Below, one piece after another: positions 1 to 8,525 of a stretch of 64,000 nucleotides of DNA. The notes below the pieces were generated by a model. That model had not been told where the DNA came from. It made no database searches and worked only from the letters and a program-made list of their open reading frames with translations. The first letter of the stretch is position 1. Each line of letters begins with the position of its first letter. This DNA comes from Shewanella algae (GTDB lineage: Bacteria; Pseudomonadota; Gammaproteobacteria; Enterobacterales; Shewanellaceae). Both the position numbers and the translations under genes were made by a program. The stretch lies in NCBI RefSeq assembly GCF_009183365.2, contig NZ_CP068230.1, forward strand, positions 2,447,001 through 2,511,000, in the 5' to 3' direction.

Positions 1-840
1 CGCCGGCGACATCTTGTTGGCATTCCACGCCAGGCAGCAGGAGCTTGCAGCCAGGGGAGTGGCCAGCTGTTTTTCCACCAGGGCACCGGCGCGAATAAAG
101 GGGCTGGCCAGGTGTACCGGCATGTAACCTATCCCCAAGCCTTCACGGAAGCAGTTGATGGCGCGGATCCAATCCGGCACCACCAAGCGGCGCTGATTGT
201 CCAGCAACCAGGTGTGGCGCTTGGGGATCTCTCTTGAAGTATCGTCCAGGCAAATAGAAGGGAAAGGCCGGAGCTCTTCATCTTCCAGAGGCCGGTCGAT
301 AGCGGCCAAAGGGTGGGACTTGCTCACCAGAAATGCCCACTCGATATCGCCCATGTCTCTGTGATGGTAGGCGCCGCCGACCGGAATGGCAGTGGTAGCG
401 CCTATGGCAACATCGCTGCGACCGGTAGACAAGGCTTCCCAGACGCCGTTGAATACCTCAATACGGATGATCAGCTCCACATCGGTGAAGTGGCGATAGA
501 AGTCGGCAATCAGCACACTGATCCTGTCTGCCCTGACGATATTGTCCAAAGCGATGGACAGAGTCGGTTGCCAGCCATTGGCCACCCGCTGGGTTTCCCG
601 TTTCAGGTCGTCCAGTTGCTTGAGCATAATCCTGGCTTCCTTGACAAAGTGAGCCCCGGCGGGCGTCAAACTGACGCTGCGGTGATGGCGCTCAAACAGC
701 ACGACTCCCAGTTCTTCTTCAATCTGCTTAATGGCATAACTCACGGCGGATGGCACCTTGTGCAACTTGTTGGCTGCGGCGGTGAAACTGCCAAGGTGAG
801 AAACAATATCGATAAGTTGCAACGATTGTTCAGAAAGCAT
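1..840 (-). CDS. punR: LysR-family regulator, PunR-like (3' end outside window)
   Basis: This is a LysR-type transcription factor. The first 280 codons are visible and the C-terminus runs off the left edge. The N-terminal winged helix-turn-helix (about residues 1-60) contains the segment FTAAANKLHKVPSAVSYAIK, followed by a LysR substrate-binding domain. The ATG at 840 has a good ribosome site (AAGGA). The gene is divergent from an MFS transporter very like E. coli PunC (YdhC). That arrangement matches punR-punC (ydhB-ydhC), where PunR activates the transporter in response to purine nucleosides. The assignment rests on the pairing plus general LysR similarity; the ligand is inferred. The shared promoter region lies between 841 and 968. 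Confidence 0.85.
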   Translation of the reverse strand, partial: MLSEQSLQLIDIVSHLGSFTAAANKLHKVPSAVSYAIKQIEEELGVVLFERHHRSVSLTPAGAHFVKEARIMLKQLDDLKRETQRVANGWQPTLSIALDNIVRADRISVLIADFYRHFTDVELIIRIEVFNGVWEALSTGRSDVAIGATTAIPVGGAYHHRDMGDIEWAFLVSKSHPLAAIDRPLEDEELRPFPSICLDDTSREIPKRHTWLLDNQRRLVVPDWIRAINCFREGLGIGYMPVHLASPFIRAGALVEKQLATPLAASSCCLAWNANKMSPA

Positions 841-968
841 GGCGATTCCTTGCTGTGAGATTATTTGAAAGCATAGGTCAAAAATAAACGTTTCACCTCG
901 ATTGAGCAAGGCTTTAGACTGCTCCGGCATTCATATTAATTTTGTCTTAAGTTGTAATCAGGTTGTAT

Positions 969-2210
969 ATGACTCTTAAATATTTCATGTTTTTATGCTA
1001 TCTCGCGCTCCTGAGCATGTTGGCTTTCATCGCGACCGACATGTATCTCCCAGCATTCAAAGCAATTGAAGGCTCGCTTGGCGCCAGCTCATCTCAGGTG
1101 GCCATGTCCTTGACCTCTTTCCTGGCCGGATTGGCCTTGGGGCAACTGCTTTACGGCCCTCTGGTGCAGCGTTTCGGGAAACGCAATTCACTGCTAGGTG
1201 GCTTGGCGCTGTTTGCCCTGGCGACAGTCAGTATAGGTTTCAGTGACAATATCATCATGCTCAACTGTGCCCGTTTCTTCCAGGCGATTGGTGTCTGCAG
1301 TGCTGCCGTCATTTGGCAGGCTTTGGTGGTAGAACAGTATGATGCCAAAGATTCACAGCGCATCTTCTCCAACATCATGCCCTTGGTGGCCTTGTCACCG
1401 GCCTTGGCACCCATTCTCGGCGCCAAGGTGCTTGGGCATCTGGGCTGGGAAGCGATTTTTTTCATTTTGGCGGCGACGGCAACGGCATTGATGGCGCTGA
1501 CTATGGTGTTGGTGAAGCCGGCAAATGAAGGCACGGCCAAAGCTGAAGAAAAAGTGGCCTATAAGACCTTTTTCAACAACACAGGTTATTTGGGCAATGT
1601 GCTCATCTATGGTGCTTGCTCAGGGGCTTTCTTTGCCTATCTGACACTCTGGCCGATAGTGATGGAACAGCACGGTTATGAAGCAGACGCCATAGGTTTA
1701 AGCTTTATTCCGCAAACCATCATGTTTATTGTCGGTGGCTATGCCAGTAAGCTGCTTATCCGCAGGGTAGGCAGCGAGATGACGCTTAAACTGTTGCTGG
1801 CGCTGTTTGGTTTGTGTGTGTTGGCGATTGCTTTGGCGACTTTGGTATTCAAGGCGCAAACCATCTATCCATTGCTTATTGCATTTTCTGTGCTGGCCGC
1901 GGCCAATGGTGCCATTTATCCGATAGTGGTTAACAGTGCGCTGCAACATTTCAGTCAGTGCGCCTCCAAAGCGGCCGGGCTGCAAAACTTTTTACAGATC
2001 ACCTTGGCATTCGGGGCATCAAGCCTGGTTGCTGTGTGGGCCACGGCCGGGGAAACTGCTATTGCCTGGGGGATCCTGGGTTGTAGTGTGCTGGTATTTG
2101 CTGGCTATAAACTGCGTCAGTTTGCCGGCTGGTCGCAGGTGAGGGCAGGTTTTACCAAGCCGGATCCCGCTCGTTTGGCGCTGCATGCAGAAGAATCGCC
2201 CAAAGACTGA
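969..2210 (+). CDS. punC: MFS purine nucleoside exporter, PunC/YdhC-like
   Basis: This is a twelve-helix inner-membrane transporter of the major facilitator superfamily, Bcr/CflA drug-resistance branch, about 413 aa. Landmarks shared with E. coli PunC (YdhC) include ATDMYLPAF near the N-terminus, IMPLVALSPALAPILG around residue 140 and ANGAIYPIVV around residue 315. The family member exports or tolerates purine nucleosides and related drugs. I place the start at the ATG at 969, six bases after a CAGG ribosome site, rather than the in-frame TTG at 963. It is divergent from the LysR gene, as in E. coli. The exact substrate is inferred from that context. Confidence 0.85.
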   Translation: MTLKYFMFLCYLALLSMLAFIATDMYLPAFKAIEGSLGASSSQVAMSLTSFLAGLALGQLLYGPLVQRFGKRNSLLGGLALFALATVSIGFSDNIIMLNCARFFQAIGVCSAAVIWQALVVEQYDAKDSQRIFSNIMPLVALSPALAPILGAKVLGHLGWEAIFFILAATATALMALTMVLVKPANEGTAKAEEKVAYKTFFNNTGYLGNVLIYGACSGAFFAYLTLWPIVMEQHGYEADAIGLSFIPQTIMFIVGGYASKLLIRRVGSEMTLKLLLALFGLCVLAIALATLVFKAQTIYPLLIAFSVLAAANGAIYPIVVNSALQHFSQCASKAAGLQNFLQITLAFGASSLVAVWATAGETAIAWGILGCSVLVFAGYKLRQFAGWSQVRAGFTKPDPARLALHAEESPKD

Positions 2211-2251
2211 GTGCAGATTGAGCAAATAGATAAGGCCGTGACATTTTCTGC

Positions 2252-2278
2252 TTTACAGTCTCATATCCTCGCTATAGT
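2252..2278 (+). promoter_or_regulatory. Possible promoter of tRNA-Ser(UGA)
   Basis: TTTACA at 2252 and TATAGT at 2273 precede the tRNA, which starts 14 bases after the -10 element. The 15-base spacer is shorter than ideal, so the -35 assignment is uncertain; the -10 is convincing. Confidence 0.45.
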
Positions 2279-2291
2279 ATTTGCAGCGTTC

Positions 2292-2382
2292 GGAGGGGTG
2301 GCAGAGTGGTTGAATGCACCGGTCTTGAAAACCGGCATGGGTTTATAGCCCATCCAGGGTTCAAATCCCTGCTCCTCCGCCA
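2292..2382 (+). tRNA. serT: tRNA-Ser (anticodon UGA)
   Basis: This is a complete class II tRNA of 91 bases with CCA encoded. The acceptor pairs GGAGGGG with CTCCTCC followed by discriminator G. The anticodon loop CTTGAAA gives UGA, and there is a long variable arm (GGGTTTATAGCCC) and a T loop TTCAAAT. It reads UCA and related serine codons. A G+C hairpin with a T-run follows at 2394. Confidence 0.96.
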
Positions 2383-2393
2383 TATTCAGAGAG

Positions 2394-2422
2394 GCCCGCT
2401 TGTGAAAACAGGCGGGCTTTTT
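2394..2422 (+). terminator. Rho-independent terminator of tRNA-Ser(UGA)
   Basis: GCCCGC (2394-2399) pairs with GCGGGC (2412-2417), followed by TTTTT. The whole hairpin is duplicated about 143 bases downstream at 2537. Confidence 0.88.
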
Positions 2423-2477
2423 CGTATCTCAGTTTTGATGATAGCGATTAGCCAGGTATAGGCGGTTAGAGAATGGC

Positions 2478-2525
2478 GGGTTTATAGCGCCATTATGCAG
2501 GGTTCAAATCCCTGCTCCTTTGCCA
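2478..2525 (+). pseudogene. tRNA-Ser 3'-half remnant, copy 1
   Basis: GGGTTTATAGC from the variable arm, the whole T arm and GCTCCTTTGCCA (the acceptor 3' strand, CC changed to TT) are present. There is no D arm, anticodon arm or 5' acceptor strand upstream, so it cannot fold as a tRNA. Confidence 0.85.
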
Positions 2526-2536
2526 TATTCTGAGAA

Positions 2537-2565
2537 GCCCGCTTGTGAAAGCAGGCGGGCTTTTT
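2537..2565 (+). terminator. Duplicated terminator hairpin
   Basis: GCCCGC (2537-2542) pairs with GCGGGC (2555-2560), then TTTTT. It is a near-identical copy of the tRNA terminator, carried by the tandem repeat. Confidence 0.75.
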
Positions 2566-2618
2566 CGTATCTCATTTTTGATGATTGCCATTAGCCTGGT
2601 ATCGGTTAGCGGATTGCC

Positions 2619-2666
2619 GGGTTTATAGCGCCATTATGCAGGGTTCAAATCCCTGCTCCTTTGCCA
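2619..2666 (+). pseudogene. tRNA-Ser 3'-half remnant, copy 2
   Basis: It has the same content as the first remnant, including the shared change to GCTCCTTTGCCA. The two remnants are therefore closer to each other than to the functional gene, so one was probably copied from the other. Its downstream hairpin has decayed. Confidence 0.85.
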
Positions 2667-2977
2667 TATTCAAAGAGAACAGCTTTTTGTAAACTGGCTG
2701 GCCTTTTCATGTCTGCTCTCCATATCTATTCAAGTTGGTCGTATTCAGAAGACCGTTAGAATTATCGCAGTTATCAGCCTTATATCTTGGTTTCCCCCAA
2801 AGAACTCTATTGGTATTACCCTGGTTGTCTGCATTTGGGACAGGTGGATAAATAATCCTTCGACTTTGTTGGTTTTTCAGCATTTAACTTGTTGCTTTGT
2901 CGAACTTTAGGCATAGTGTGGGCGCTGGAAATTCCCCCGGCGAAGATGGATAAGCAGGAAAAGGAAGGAGTTAGGTG
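2667..2977 (+). other. Intergenic region upstream of hscC
   Basis: About 300 bases hold the decayed third terminator and then an AT-rich stretch with no credible gene. A weak promoter-like pair (TTGTTG near 2889, CATAGT near 2912) lies ahead of hscC. The strong ribosome site AAGGAAGGAG sits at 2961-2970. I see no clear sigma-32 heat-shock promoter. Confidence 0.4.
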
Positions 2978-4654
2978 ATGGATAAGCCTGAAGTACCCGC
3001 AATCGGCATAGATTTGGGCACCACCAACAGCGCCATTGCGCTTTGGCGCGACGGTAAGGTGCAGATGATCCCCAATGCCTTGGGAGAGGATTTAACCCCG
3101 TCGGTCGTCAGTATCGATGAGGATATGCACCTATTGGTTGGTCGTCCGGCCGCCGAACGTTTAATGACTCATCCACGCAATACTGCCGCCATATTCAAAC
3201 GTTTTTTGGGCAGTGAGAAACGCTATCGCCTCGGAGGTCAGGAGTTCAGCCCCACTGAGCTTTGCGCCATCATACTCAGTACCCTCAAGGCCGATGCCGA
3301 AGCCTATCTTGGGCACGCCATTAAGCAAGTGGTGATTTCTGTACCGGCTTACTTCAATGATCAGCAGCGCAAACAAGTGCATACGGCTGCGGAGCTGGCC
3401 GAGCTGGAAGCGGTACGCCTTATCAATGAACCCACAGCCGCCGCCATGGCTTACAGCTTACACGAGTCCCATAGCCGACGTTTCCTGGTGTTTGATATAG
3501 GTGGTGGTACCTTCGATGTCACCATTGTCGAGTTCCAGGATGGCATCATAGAAGTTCGCGCTTCGGCCGGTGATAACCGTCTCGGTGGTGAAGACTTCAC
3601 TCAGGATCTGCTCGATGGCGTGTTGCAAAAGCTACAGCTGGAGCGTGAAAGCCAATCTCTCAAGTACCTCAGTCAGCTCTATTACGCCTGTGAAAATGCC
3701 AAGCGTCACAGTAATGGCCAGGGAACCCGGGTCTGTTTGAGTGGCGAGCAGGATATCAACCTCGAGTTCGACGGCCATGAGCTGGAAAAGATTTGGCAAC
3801 AGACACTGAACCGGCTGCGAAAACCGCTGAGCCAGGCACTTGCCGACGCCAGATTACAACCCGAAGAGATAGATGAACTCATTCTGGTGGGTGGTGCCAG
3901 CCGTCAGCATCATGTAAAGCAGGTCGCTACCAGGTTACTGGGCCGCTTTGGCCGCCAGGAGCTGGATCCCGACCGGGTGGTGGCCATGGGCGCAGCCATT
4001 CAGGCCGCCTGTCGTTTGCGCGATGAAGCGGTAGAGGAGCTGATCCTCACCGATGTTTGTCCCTTCAGTCTGGGGATCCGGGTAGAGAGCAATGGCCAGT
4101 CCGGGGTGTTCAGTCCCATCATAGAACGCAACACTGTGGTGCCGGTATCGCTGGAGCAACGCTATTACGCCGGTCATGAAGAGCAGAGCCAAGTGTGTAT
4201 CGCCATCTATCAGGGAGAGAGCCTTTGGGTTGCCAATAATCTGCACATTGACGATCTCGATATCGATATTCCAACCGGGAAAGGGTTGCAATCGGTGGAT
4301 GTCAGATTCAGCTACGATATCAACGGTATGCTTGAAGTGGATGTCACCATCACCAGCACAGGAGAGGTACACCAGAAAGTGATAGATCGCAGCCCGACCG
4401 GGGTATCGGAAGACGATAGACAAGCCAGCAGGCAAAGGCTTGCCAGATTGAAAGTGCATCCCCGCGAGCAATTACCCAACCTCAACCTGACGGAAAAGTT
4501 ACATCGCATGTATGAGGAATGCCTGGGAGGCGAGCGGCGTCAGATAGAACACTGGTTGCTGAGTTTTGAACAGGCTCTGGCCTCCCAGGATGAACACTAT
4601 ATTCGTGATGTGCGCCAGGCAATTCAAAATGCACTGGCGCACTGGGATCAATAA
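2978..4654 (+). CDS. hscC: Hsp70-family chaperone HscC
   Basis: This is an Hsp70-type ATPase of 558 aa, shorter than DnaK and matching the HscC (Hsc62) length. The nucleotide-binding domain shows IGIDLGTTNS at the N-terminus, INEPTAAAMAYS, FDIGGGTFDVTI and LVGGASR. A short substrate-binding domain follows, with a reduced lid. HscC is a specialised chaperone that works with the membrane J proteins DjlB/DjlC and has been linked to RpoD in E. coli. The start is the ATG at 2978, seven bases after AAGGAG, not the overlapping GTG at 2975. Its last codons overlap by 7 bases the convergent gene for a DjlC-type protein, so the chaperone and its probable partner are tail to tail. Confidence 0.92.
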   Translation: MDKPEVPAIGIDLGTTNSAIALWRDGKVQMIPNALGEDLTPSVVSIDEDMHLLVGRPAAERLMTHPRNTAAIFKRFLGSEKRYRLGGQEFSPTELCAIILSTLKADAEAYLGHAIKQVVISVPAYFNDQQRKQVHTAAELAELEAVRLINEPTAAAMAYSLHESHSRRFLVFDIGGGTFDVTIVEFQDGIIEVRASAGDNRLGGEDFTQDLLDGVLQKLQLERESQSLKYLSQLYYACENAKRHSNGQGTRVCLSGEQDINLEFDGHELEKIWQQTLNRLRKPLSQALADARLQPEEIDELILVGGASRQHHVKQVATRLLGRFGRQELDPDRVVAMGAAIQAACRLRDEAVEELILTDVCPFSLGIRVESNGQSGVFSPIIERNTVVPVSLEQRYYAGHEEQSQVCIAIYQGESLWVANNLHIDDLDIDIPTGKGLQSVDVRFSYDINGMLEVDVTITSTGEVHQKVIDRSPTGVSEDDRQASRQRLARLKVHPREQLPNLNLTEKLHRMYEECLGGERRQIEHWLLSFEQALASQDEHYIRDVRQAIQNALAHWDQ

Positions 4655-7602
4655 ACAATTTCTTCCAGGGTAATTCTTCTGGGTTCTTTAAAACTCTTCG
4701 GCCAGCCGTGACGCATTGAAGACGCGGCTTGTGTGCCTGCGGCCGCCAGCAGGTGGCCAAGAAGCAGTGGCAGCGCCCACCAGAAGCTGTTACCCACCAA
4801 GGCCAACACTATGGCAAAGGTGCTCCACACCCCATAGTTGCGGGCGCCTTTAGATGTCTGGCGGGTACTGCAGATCCTGAATACCATAAACAGGTTAAAG
4901 GCCAGGAACACCAAGAGTTTTCCTTTATGAGCCTCGAGTTGCTGCACTATGGACATAGGGTCGAGCAGTGAGGCTGCGCTGTCGGGATAGATGGGGAATA
5001 CGAAAAAGCCGTGCAGTGCCACCAGTAGTGCCCAGACAAAAAGGCGCTTGCCGCTGTGCAGATTAAAGCGTTGCGGCGCTTTCTCTCGGTCGTCACTGAT
5101 GACCTGGTTGAGCTTATCTTCCAGCAGTTGGCACAATAGCTTGGCGGTGTTTTGTCTGTCACCGGCAAGCTTGGGTTGCGACTTGTGAAAATCCTCTACC
5201 AAGGTGCCATTAAACCCCGAACGTGAGATGTCATTGGCCAACAAGGCTATGCAGTAACAGGCCGGATAGACATAGTCTTTGGCTTCTTTTTTCGCCGCAC
5301 AGGCATCAATGGCTTCCGGATGAATGCCCCGTTCCCAATCATCATTCAGCAGACCATAGGCCAGGGTATTGTCGTCGTAGTAATACTCTTCGAAATTGAT
5401 ATTTTGCTCTTTCAGCTGCCCCTGAAGCTTCTCCAGTTGTGGCGTAGTGACATAGCGCCAGCTATTAGTGGCGTTGGGGTGATATCTCAGTGCCGCCCAG
5501 AGTATCAGGGTATTGTGTATATCGTCAGTGGTTTCAACCCTGCGATTGATCAAGGCTCCGAGTGCCGTCAGTTGCTCGGCATCAATCTGTTGCCAGAGCT
5601 CTTCATCGCTTAAGCTTGATTGCGCCAAGCGCTCGACCTGGTTGCGCAGCTCTATGCAAAACACAAACTGCTTGGGCCAACGCATGACGGCTTCGGCAAT
5701 CAGCGGCGAGATGCTTTGCGGATCCGCACACGTCTGCCAAGCCAAGGCAAAGGGAGTGTCCTTGATTGGCTGCGGCAACTGCGTCAGTGAAAGTGCCTGA
5801 CGCATCGCCAAGCGATGGCTGATTTTGCTCCATGGCAATGAATAGTAGAACTCTGCCCACTCCAGGGCGATATCCGGTTGAGAACTTTGCTCCTTGGCGG
5901 CTTGCTCGCCGTTTTCAGCGTCCGATGAATGCTCAAATGCTGACAGCAATGGCTGACGTACCCCCTCACGTTGCCAGATCAGCATGCCAAACAGACTGGG
6001 ATTTTCCGTCAGCAGTGACAGCCATTCTTCGGCTTCGGCTCTTTGACACAAGGCCTGTAGCCAGCTATCCGGCAGCAGGGGATGGCGCTGGCCAACTTGC
6101 AGCCACTCCTCGGGCGTGGGTTGGCTGAAGGCCTGGGCATCGGGCGCAGGCATAGTAAACCAGTTGGTCTGGCCATAACCTGCCGCCAGCGTTTCAAACA
6201 CGGCATGCTTGGGTCTATTGGCGAGGATCTCTGTCGCAATGCCGCAAAGTAACTCGCCGAGATAATGCCAACCGGCTTCCACGCGATCGCAAGCCGGCAA
6301 TTGAGCGAACTGTTCAATCTGTTGCCAACTACCCAGCTGACATGCCCAGAACAATCTCGCCAACGCGCCTTCATAACCGGGCAAGGACTTCAGCGGCAAT
6401 ATGGTGTGGGGCATAGCGCCTTCGTTGAATACCGTCTTGTACAGCAGTTGCTCGATGAAATCCGCCTCTTGGGGTTCATCAAACCAGCACTCTTCAAAGG
6501 CGGCCGATATTCGCCAGTTCCCGCCTTGCTGACAGGCCAATGCCTTAAACCAAAGTGCCAAACGCGGCGTGCTCGGCAGATACCAGTTTTCCAGATGTTC
6601 GGCCAATAGCTGAGGCAGCTCGGCTTGCTTGAGTTCATCGGCGAGTTTGAGTGCTAAGGATTCCTTACCGCAGCGGCGGCTGATCTCGGCCAGCAGCACC
6701 AAATCTTCGCCCCAGAGTTCGCCTTGCTGCAACACAAAGTCACATAACTCAAGCAACTGTTCCACGGGCCAATTCAGGTTTAACGCCCTGATAACCCTGA
6801 GTTGGACAATCGCAAGCGCAGGGTGCAGCACGCCGCAGACATGATCGCTAAAGAACAATATGCGGATCTGGGGGAAATCACAGTCAAGCAGTGCATTTTG
6901 CAATGGTTGGTAGTAGCTTTGGATGGCGATTTGAGTCGCATTATCCTGAGTCGCCAACCAGTCCAGCGGCGCAGGGCTCGGCCGCGAAATCCACCAATCG
7001 AAAAAAGCCGCTCTTTGTTGCTGTGCCTTATCGCCCCGCTCAAGTGAACTCCACTCCAGTGCATGCCACAAATGACTGATAATTTGTCCTGGCAGCCAGC
7101 GCCAATTGAGTATCTCCGCCTGAACCCACTGTGACAGCTGGGCTTGGCAGGAAAGAGAGCTTTGGCCGACACGCTCGGCCCACTGATACCAGTGTTCATT
7201 GTCAAAGCGCAGGCGCTCATTGCCCAACATGCTCATAAGCTGCTGGAATAGACTCTCCAGGGGTTCAACCCGAGCTTTGGCAGCTGTTTGCTGGGTTTCC
7301 GGCGGCTGGGCCCGGTAGCTGTAATCTTGCTGCTGCGACTCTTGTTGTGGCTGATATTGTGTCTCTTGTTGCGGCAATGGTTGTGCCTTGGCCGCTGCGG
7401 GCGAGGGCGTATTCAGCTCCAGTGGTTTGGGCTGGGTTGCCGGGCGGGCCGCAGCCAAGGCTTGTTCGTAGGCGCTGCGCAGTGCTCTGAAGCCTTCCGG
7501 GTTATCCTCCGGGTGACAGTCGCGGAGCTGGGTGCGGTAAGCCTGCTTGATGGCTGTTTCATCTTGGGTGGCGGTGATACCGAGTATTTGCCAGATATCC
7601 AT
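4648..7602 (-). CDS. DjlC/DjlB-like membrane J-domain protein
   Basis: This is a large protein (984 aa). Residues 1-50 form a J domain (MDIWQILGI at the start, then helix II with YRTQLRDCHPEDNPEGF). The canonical HPD motif reads HPE, a change I also recall from the DjlB/DjlC group. A Q-rich linker follows (about residues 80-115), then a long, mostly helical region. Two or three C-terminal hydrophobic segments lie between about residues 850 and 955. It matches type III J proteins anchored by the C-terminus that stimulate HscC, and hscC is the convergent neighbour. Only 5 bases separate it from the upstream DUF1266 gene, so the two are cotranscribed. It is longer than I expect for E. coli DjlC, so I give no symbol. 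Confidence 0.82.
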   Translation of the reverse strand: MDIWQILGITATQDETAIKQAYRTQLRDCHPEDNPEGFRALRSAYEQALAAARPATQPKPLELNTPSPAAAKAQPLPQQETQYQPQQESQQQDYSYRAQPPETQQTAAKARVEPLESLFQQLMSMLGNERLRFDNEHWYQWAERVGQSSLSCQAQLSQWVQAEILNWRWLPGQIISHLWHALEWSSLERGDKAQQQRAAFFDWWISRPSPAPLDWLATQDNATQIAIQSYYQPLQNALLDCDFPQIRILFFSDHVCGVLHPALAIVQLRVIRALNLNWPVEQLLELCDFVLQQGELWGEDLVLLAEISRRCGKESLALKLADELKQAELPQLLAEHLENWYLPSTPRLALWFKALACQQGGNWRISAAFEECWFDEPQEADFIEQLLYKTVFNEGAMPHTILPLKSLPGYEGALARLFWACQLGSWQQIEQFAQLPACDRVEAGWHYLGELLCGIATEILANRPKHAVFETLAAGYGQTNWFTMPAPDAQAFSQPTPEEWLQVGQRHPLLPDSWLQALCQRAEAEEWLSLLTENPSLFGMLIWQREGVRQPLLSAFEHSSDAENGEQAAKEQSSQPDIALEWAEFYYSLPWSKISHRLAMRQALSLTQLPQPIKDTPFALAWQTCADPQSISPLIAEAVMRWPKQFVFCIELRNQVERLAQSSLSDEELWQQIDAEQLTALGALINRRVETTDDIHNTLILWAALRYHPNATNSWRYVTTPQLEKLQGQLKEQNINFEEYYYDDNTLAYGLLNDDWERGIHPEAIDACAAKKEAKDYVYPACYCIALLANDISRSGFNGTLVEDFHKSQPKLAGDRQNTAKLLCQLLEDKLNQVISDDREKAPQRFNLHSGKRLFVWALLVALHGFFVFPIYPDSAASLLDPMSIVQQLEAHKGKLLVFLAFNLFMVFRICSTRQTSKGARNYGVWSTFAIVLALVGNSFWWALPLLLGHLLAAAGTQAASSMRHGWPKSFKEPRRITLEEIVY

Positions 7603-7607
7603 GGCGA

Positions 7608-8348
7608 CTAATCCTGTGTTTGGTTGAGAAGATCGAGCAGGCTTTGCGGGGCGCTAAGTTGCGGCAATTCCATGTCCCAGTCGCATTGATGAATGGGGTT
7701 ATCCCTGTCGTTGATAGCACGGCGATAGTCTATCCGTTGTCGTCTGGCTATCCAGCCATTGAGTAATGCCTCTGCTGCCTCTTCTGTGTCCGGCTCGTTG
7801 ATTAAAAACATCCATATCGCACGCCCGGCAAACCAGGCTTGGGTATATTGCTCCCAAGAGCGGTAAAAATAGCGGCTTTTGGTTGCGATAAAGCTGTGGA
7901 GAAAATCGAACTCTTCCTGGCTGACCCAACCCAAGCGCAATCCTTCCCGGGTGAGATAAGAGGCGCGCCCGAAATCATAGGCACGGGTGCCGCCGACTCC
8001 GAGAATGGAATAAGTCGCGGCGACATAGCGCATTTCGGCCTGCCTACGCGGGGATTGTTCGAAATCAATAAGATATCGCCAGTTCAAGCTGGTACCACAG
8101 GCATATTGACTATAATCACTGACCAGATAATGACCATGGGTGCCGTCGTTAACCAGACTGGCAATCTGCTGATGAAGGGATAATCTATCGGTAATACCCC
8201 AGTCTTCTTCCAGTGTATTGGGTTCTTCGAGCCCGGCATGCAGGGAAGTAGGGTTAAGATAACCTCTGGCCTGGGTTTGGAAACTGATCTGTGGCGAGGT
8301 GAGTGTAAGCCACCAGATCTGATGGAGAGACAACGTATTGGTGGACAT
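7608..8348 (-). CDS. DUF1266-family protein (YbeR/YbeU-like)
   Basis: This is a soluble protein of 246 aa rich in Trp, Tyr and Arg. The C-terminal half resembles the DUF1266 family, with an AYDFGRASYLTREGLRLGWV segment and a run of aromatic residues after it. In E. coli, DUF1266 proteins YbeR and YbeU sit among djlB, djlC and hscC, and the same association appears here. The start is the ATG at 8348, behind the strong ribosome site AAGGAG, not an upstream GTG-type start that would add a 56-residue tail of low quality. Function is unknown; a role in the HscC/DjlC chaperone set is inferred only from neighbourhood. Confidence 0.78.
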   Translation of the reverse strand: MSTNTLSLHQIWWLTLTSPQISFQTQARGYLNPTSLHAGLEEPNTLEEDWGITDRLSLHQQIASLVNDGTHGHYLVSDYSQYACGTSLNWRYLIDFEQSPRRQAEMRYVAATYSILGVGGTRAYDFGRASYLTREGLRLGWVSQEEFDFLHSFIATKSRYFYRSWEQYTQAWFAGRAIWMFLINEPDTEEAAEALLNGWIARRQRIDYRRAINDRDNPIHQCDWDMELPQLSAPQSLLDLLNQTQD

Positions 8349-8480
8349 TCCAGCTCCTTGGTTTTCTTCCATAAAATCAGCGGCTACTATAAAAGCCGTT
8401 GGCAGATTAAGCAATAATGGCGCCGGGCAATGGCGATTCTGTTGTGCAACTTGTGAGCTCGATGGCATGACTTGCAAAGC

Positions 8481-8502
8481 AAAGCCCCGCGAACGGGGCT
8501 TT
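8481..8502 (-). terminator. Terminator of the PepSY operon
   Basis: AAAGCCCCG (8481-8489) pairs with CGGGGCTTT (8494-8502) around a CGAA loop. On the minus strand the hairpin is followed by GCTTTGC rather than a clean T-run. It lies just past the stop of the PepSY protein and upstream of the DUF1266 gene. Confidence 0.7.
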
Positions 8503-8525
8503 GTGGAATGATTCAAACTAACAGC

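Larger units (their letters stand above)
2341..2700 (+). repeat. Tandem repeat of tRNA-Ser 3' half plus terminator, period about 142 bp
   Basis: The segment from the variable arm through the T arm, CCA and terminator occurs three times. The T-arm string CAGGGTTCAAATCCCTG begins at 2355, 2498 and 2639, giving offsets of 143 and 141. The terminator hairpin is well kept after copies 1 and 2 and degenerate after copy 3 (around 2675-2706). The 5' half of the tRNA is not repeated. Unequal recombination or repeated integration and loss of an element at the tRNA 3' end would both give this pattern. Confidence 0.85.
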
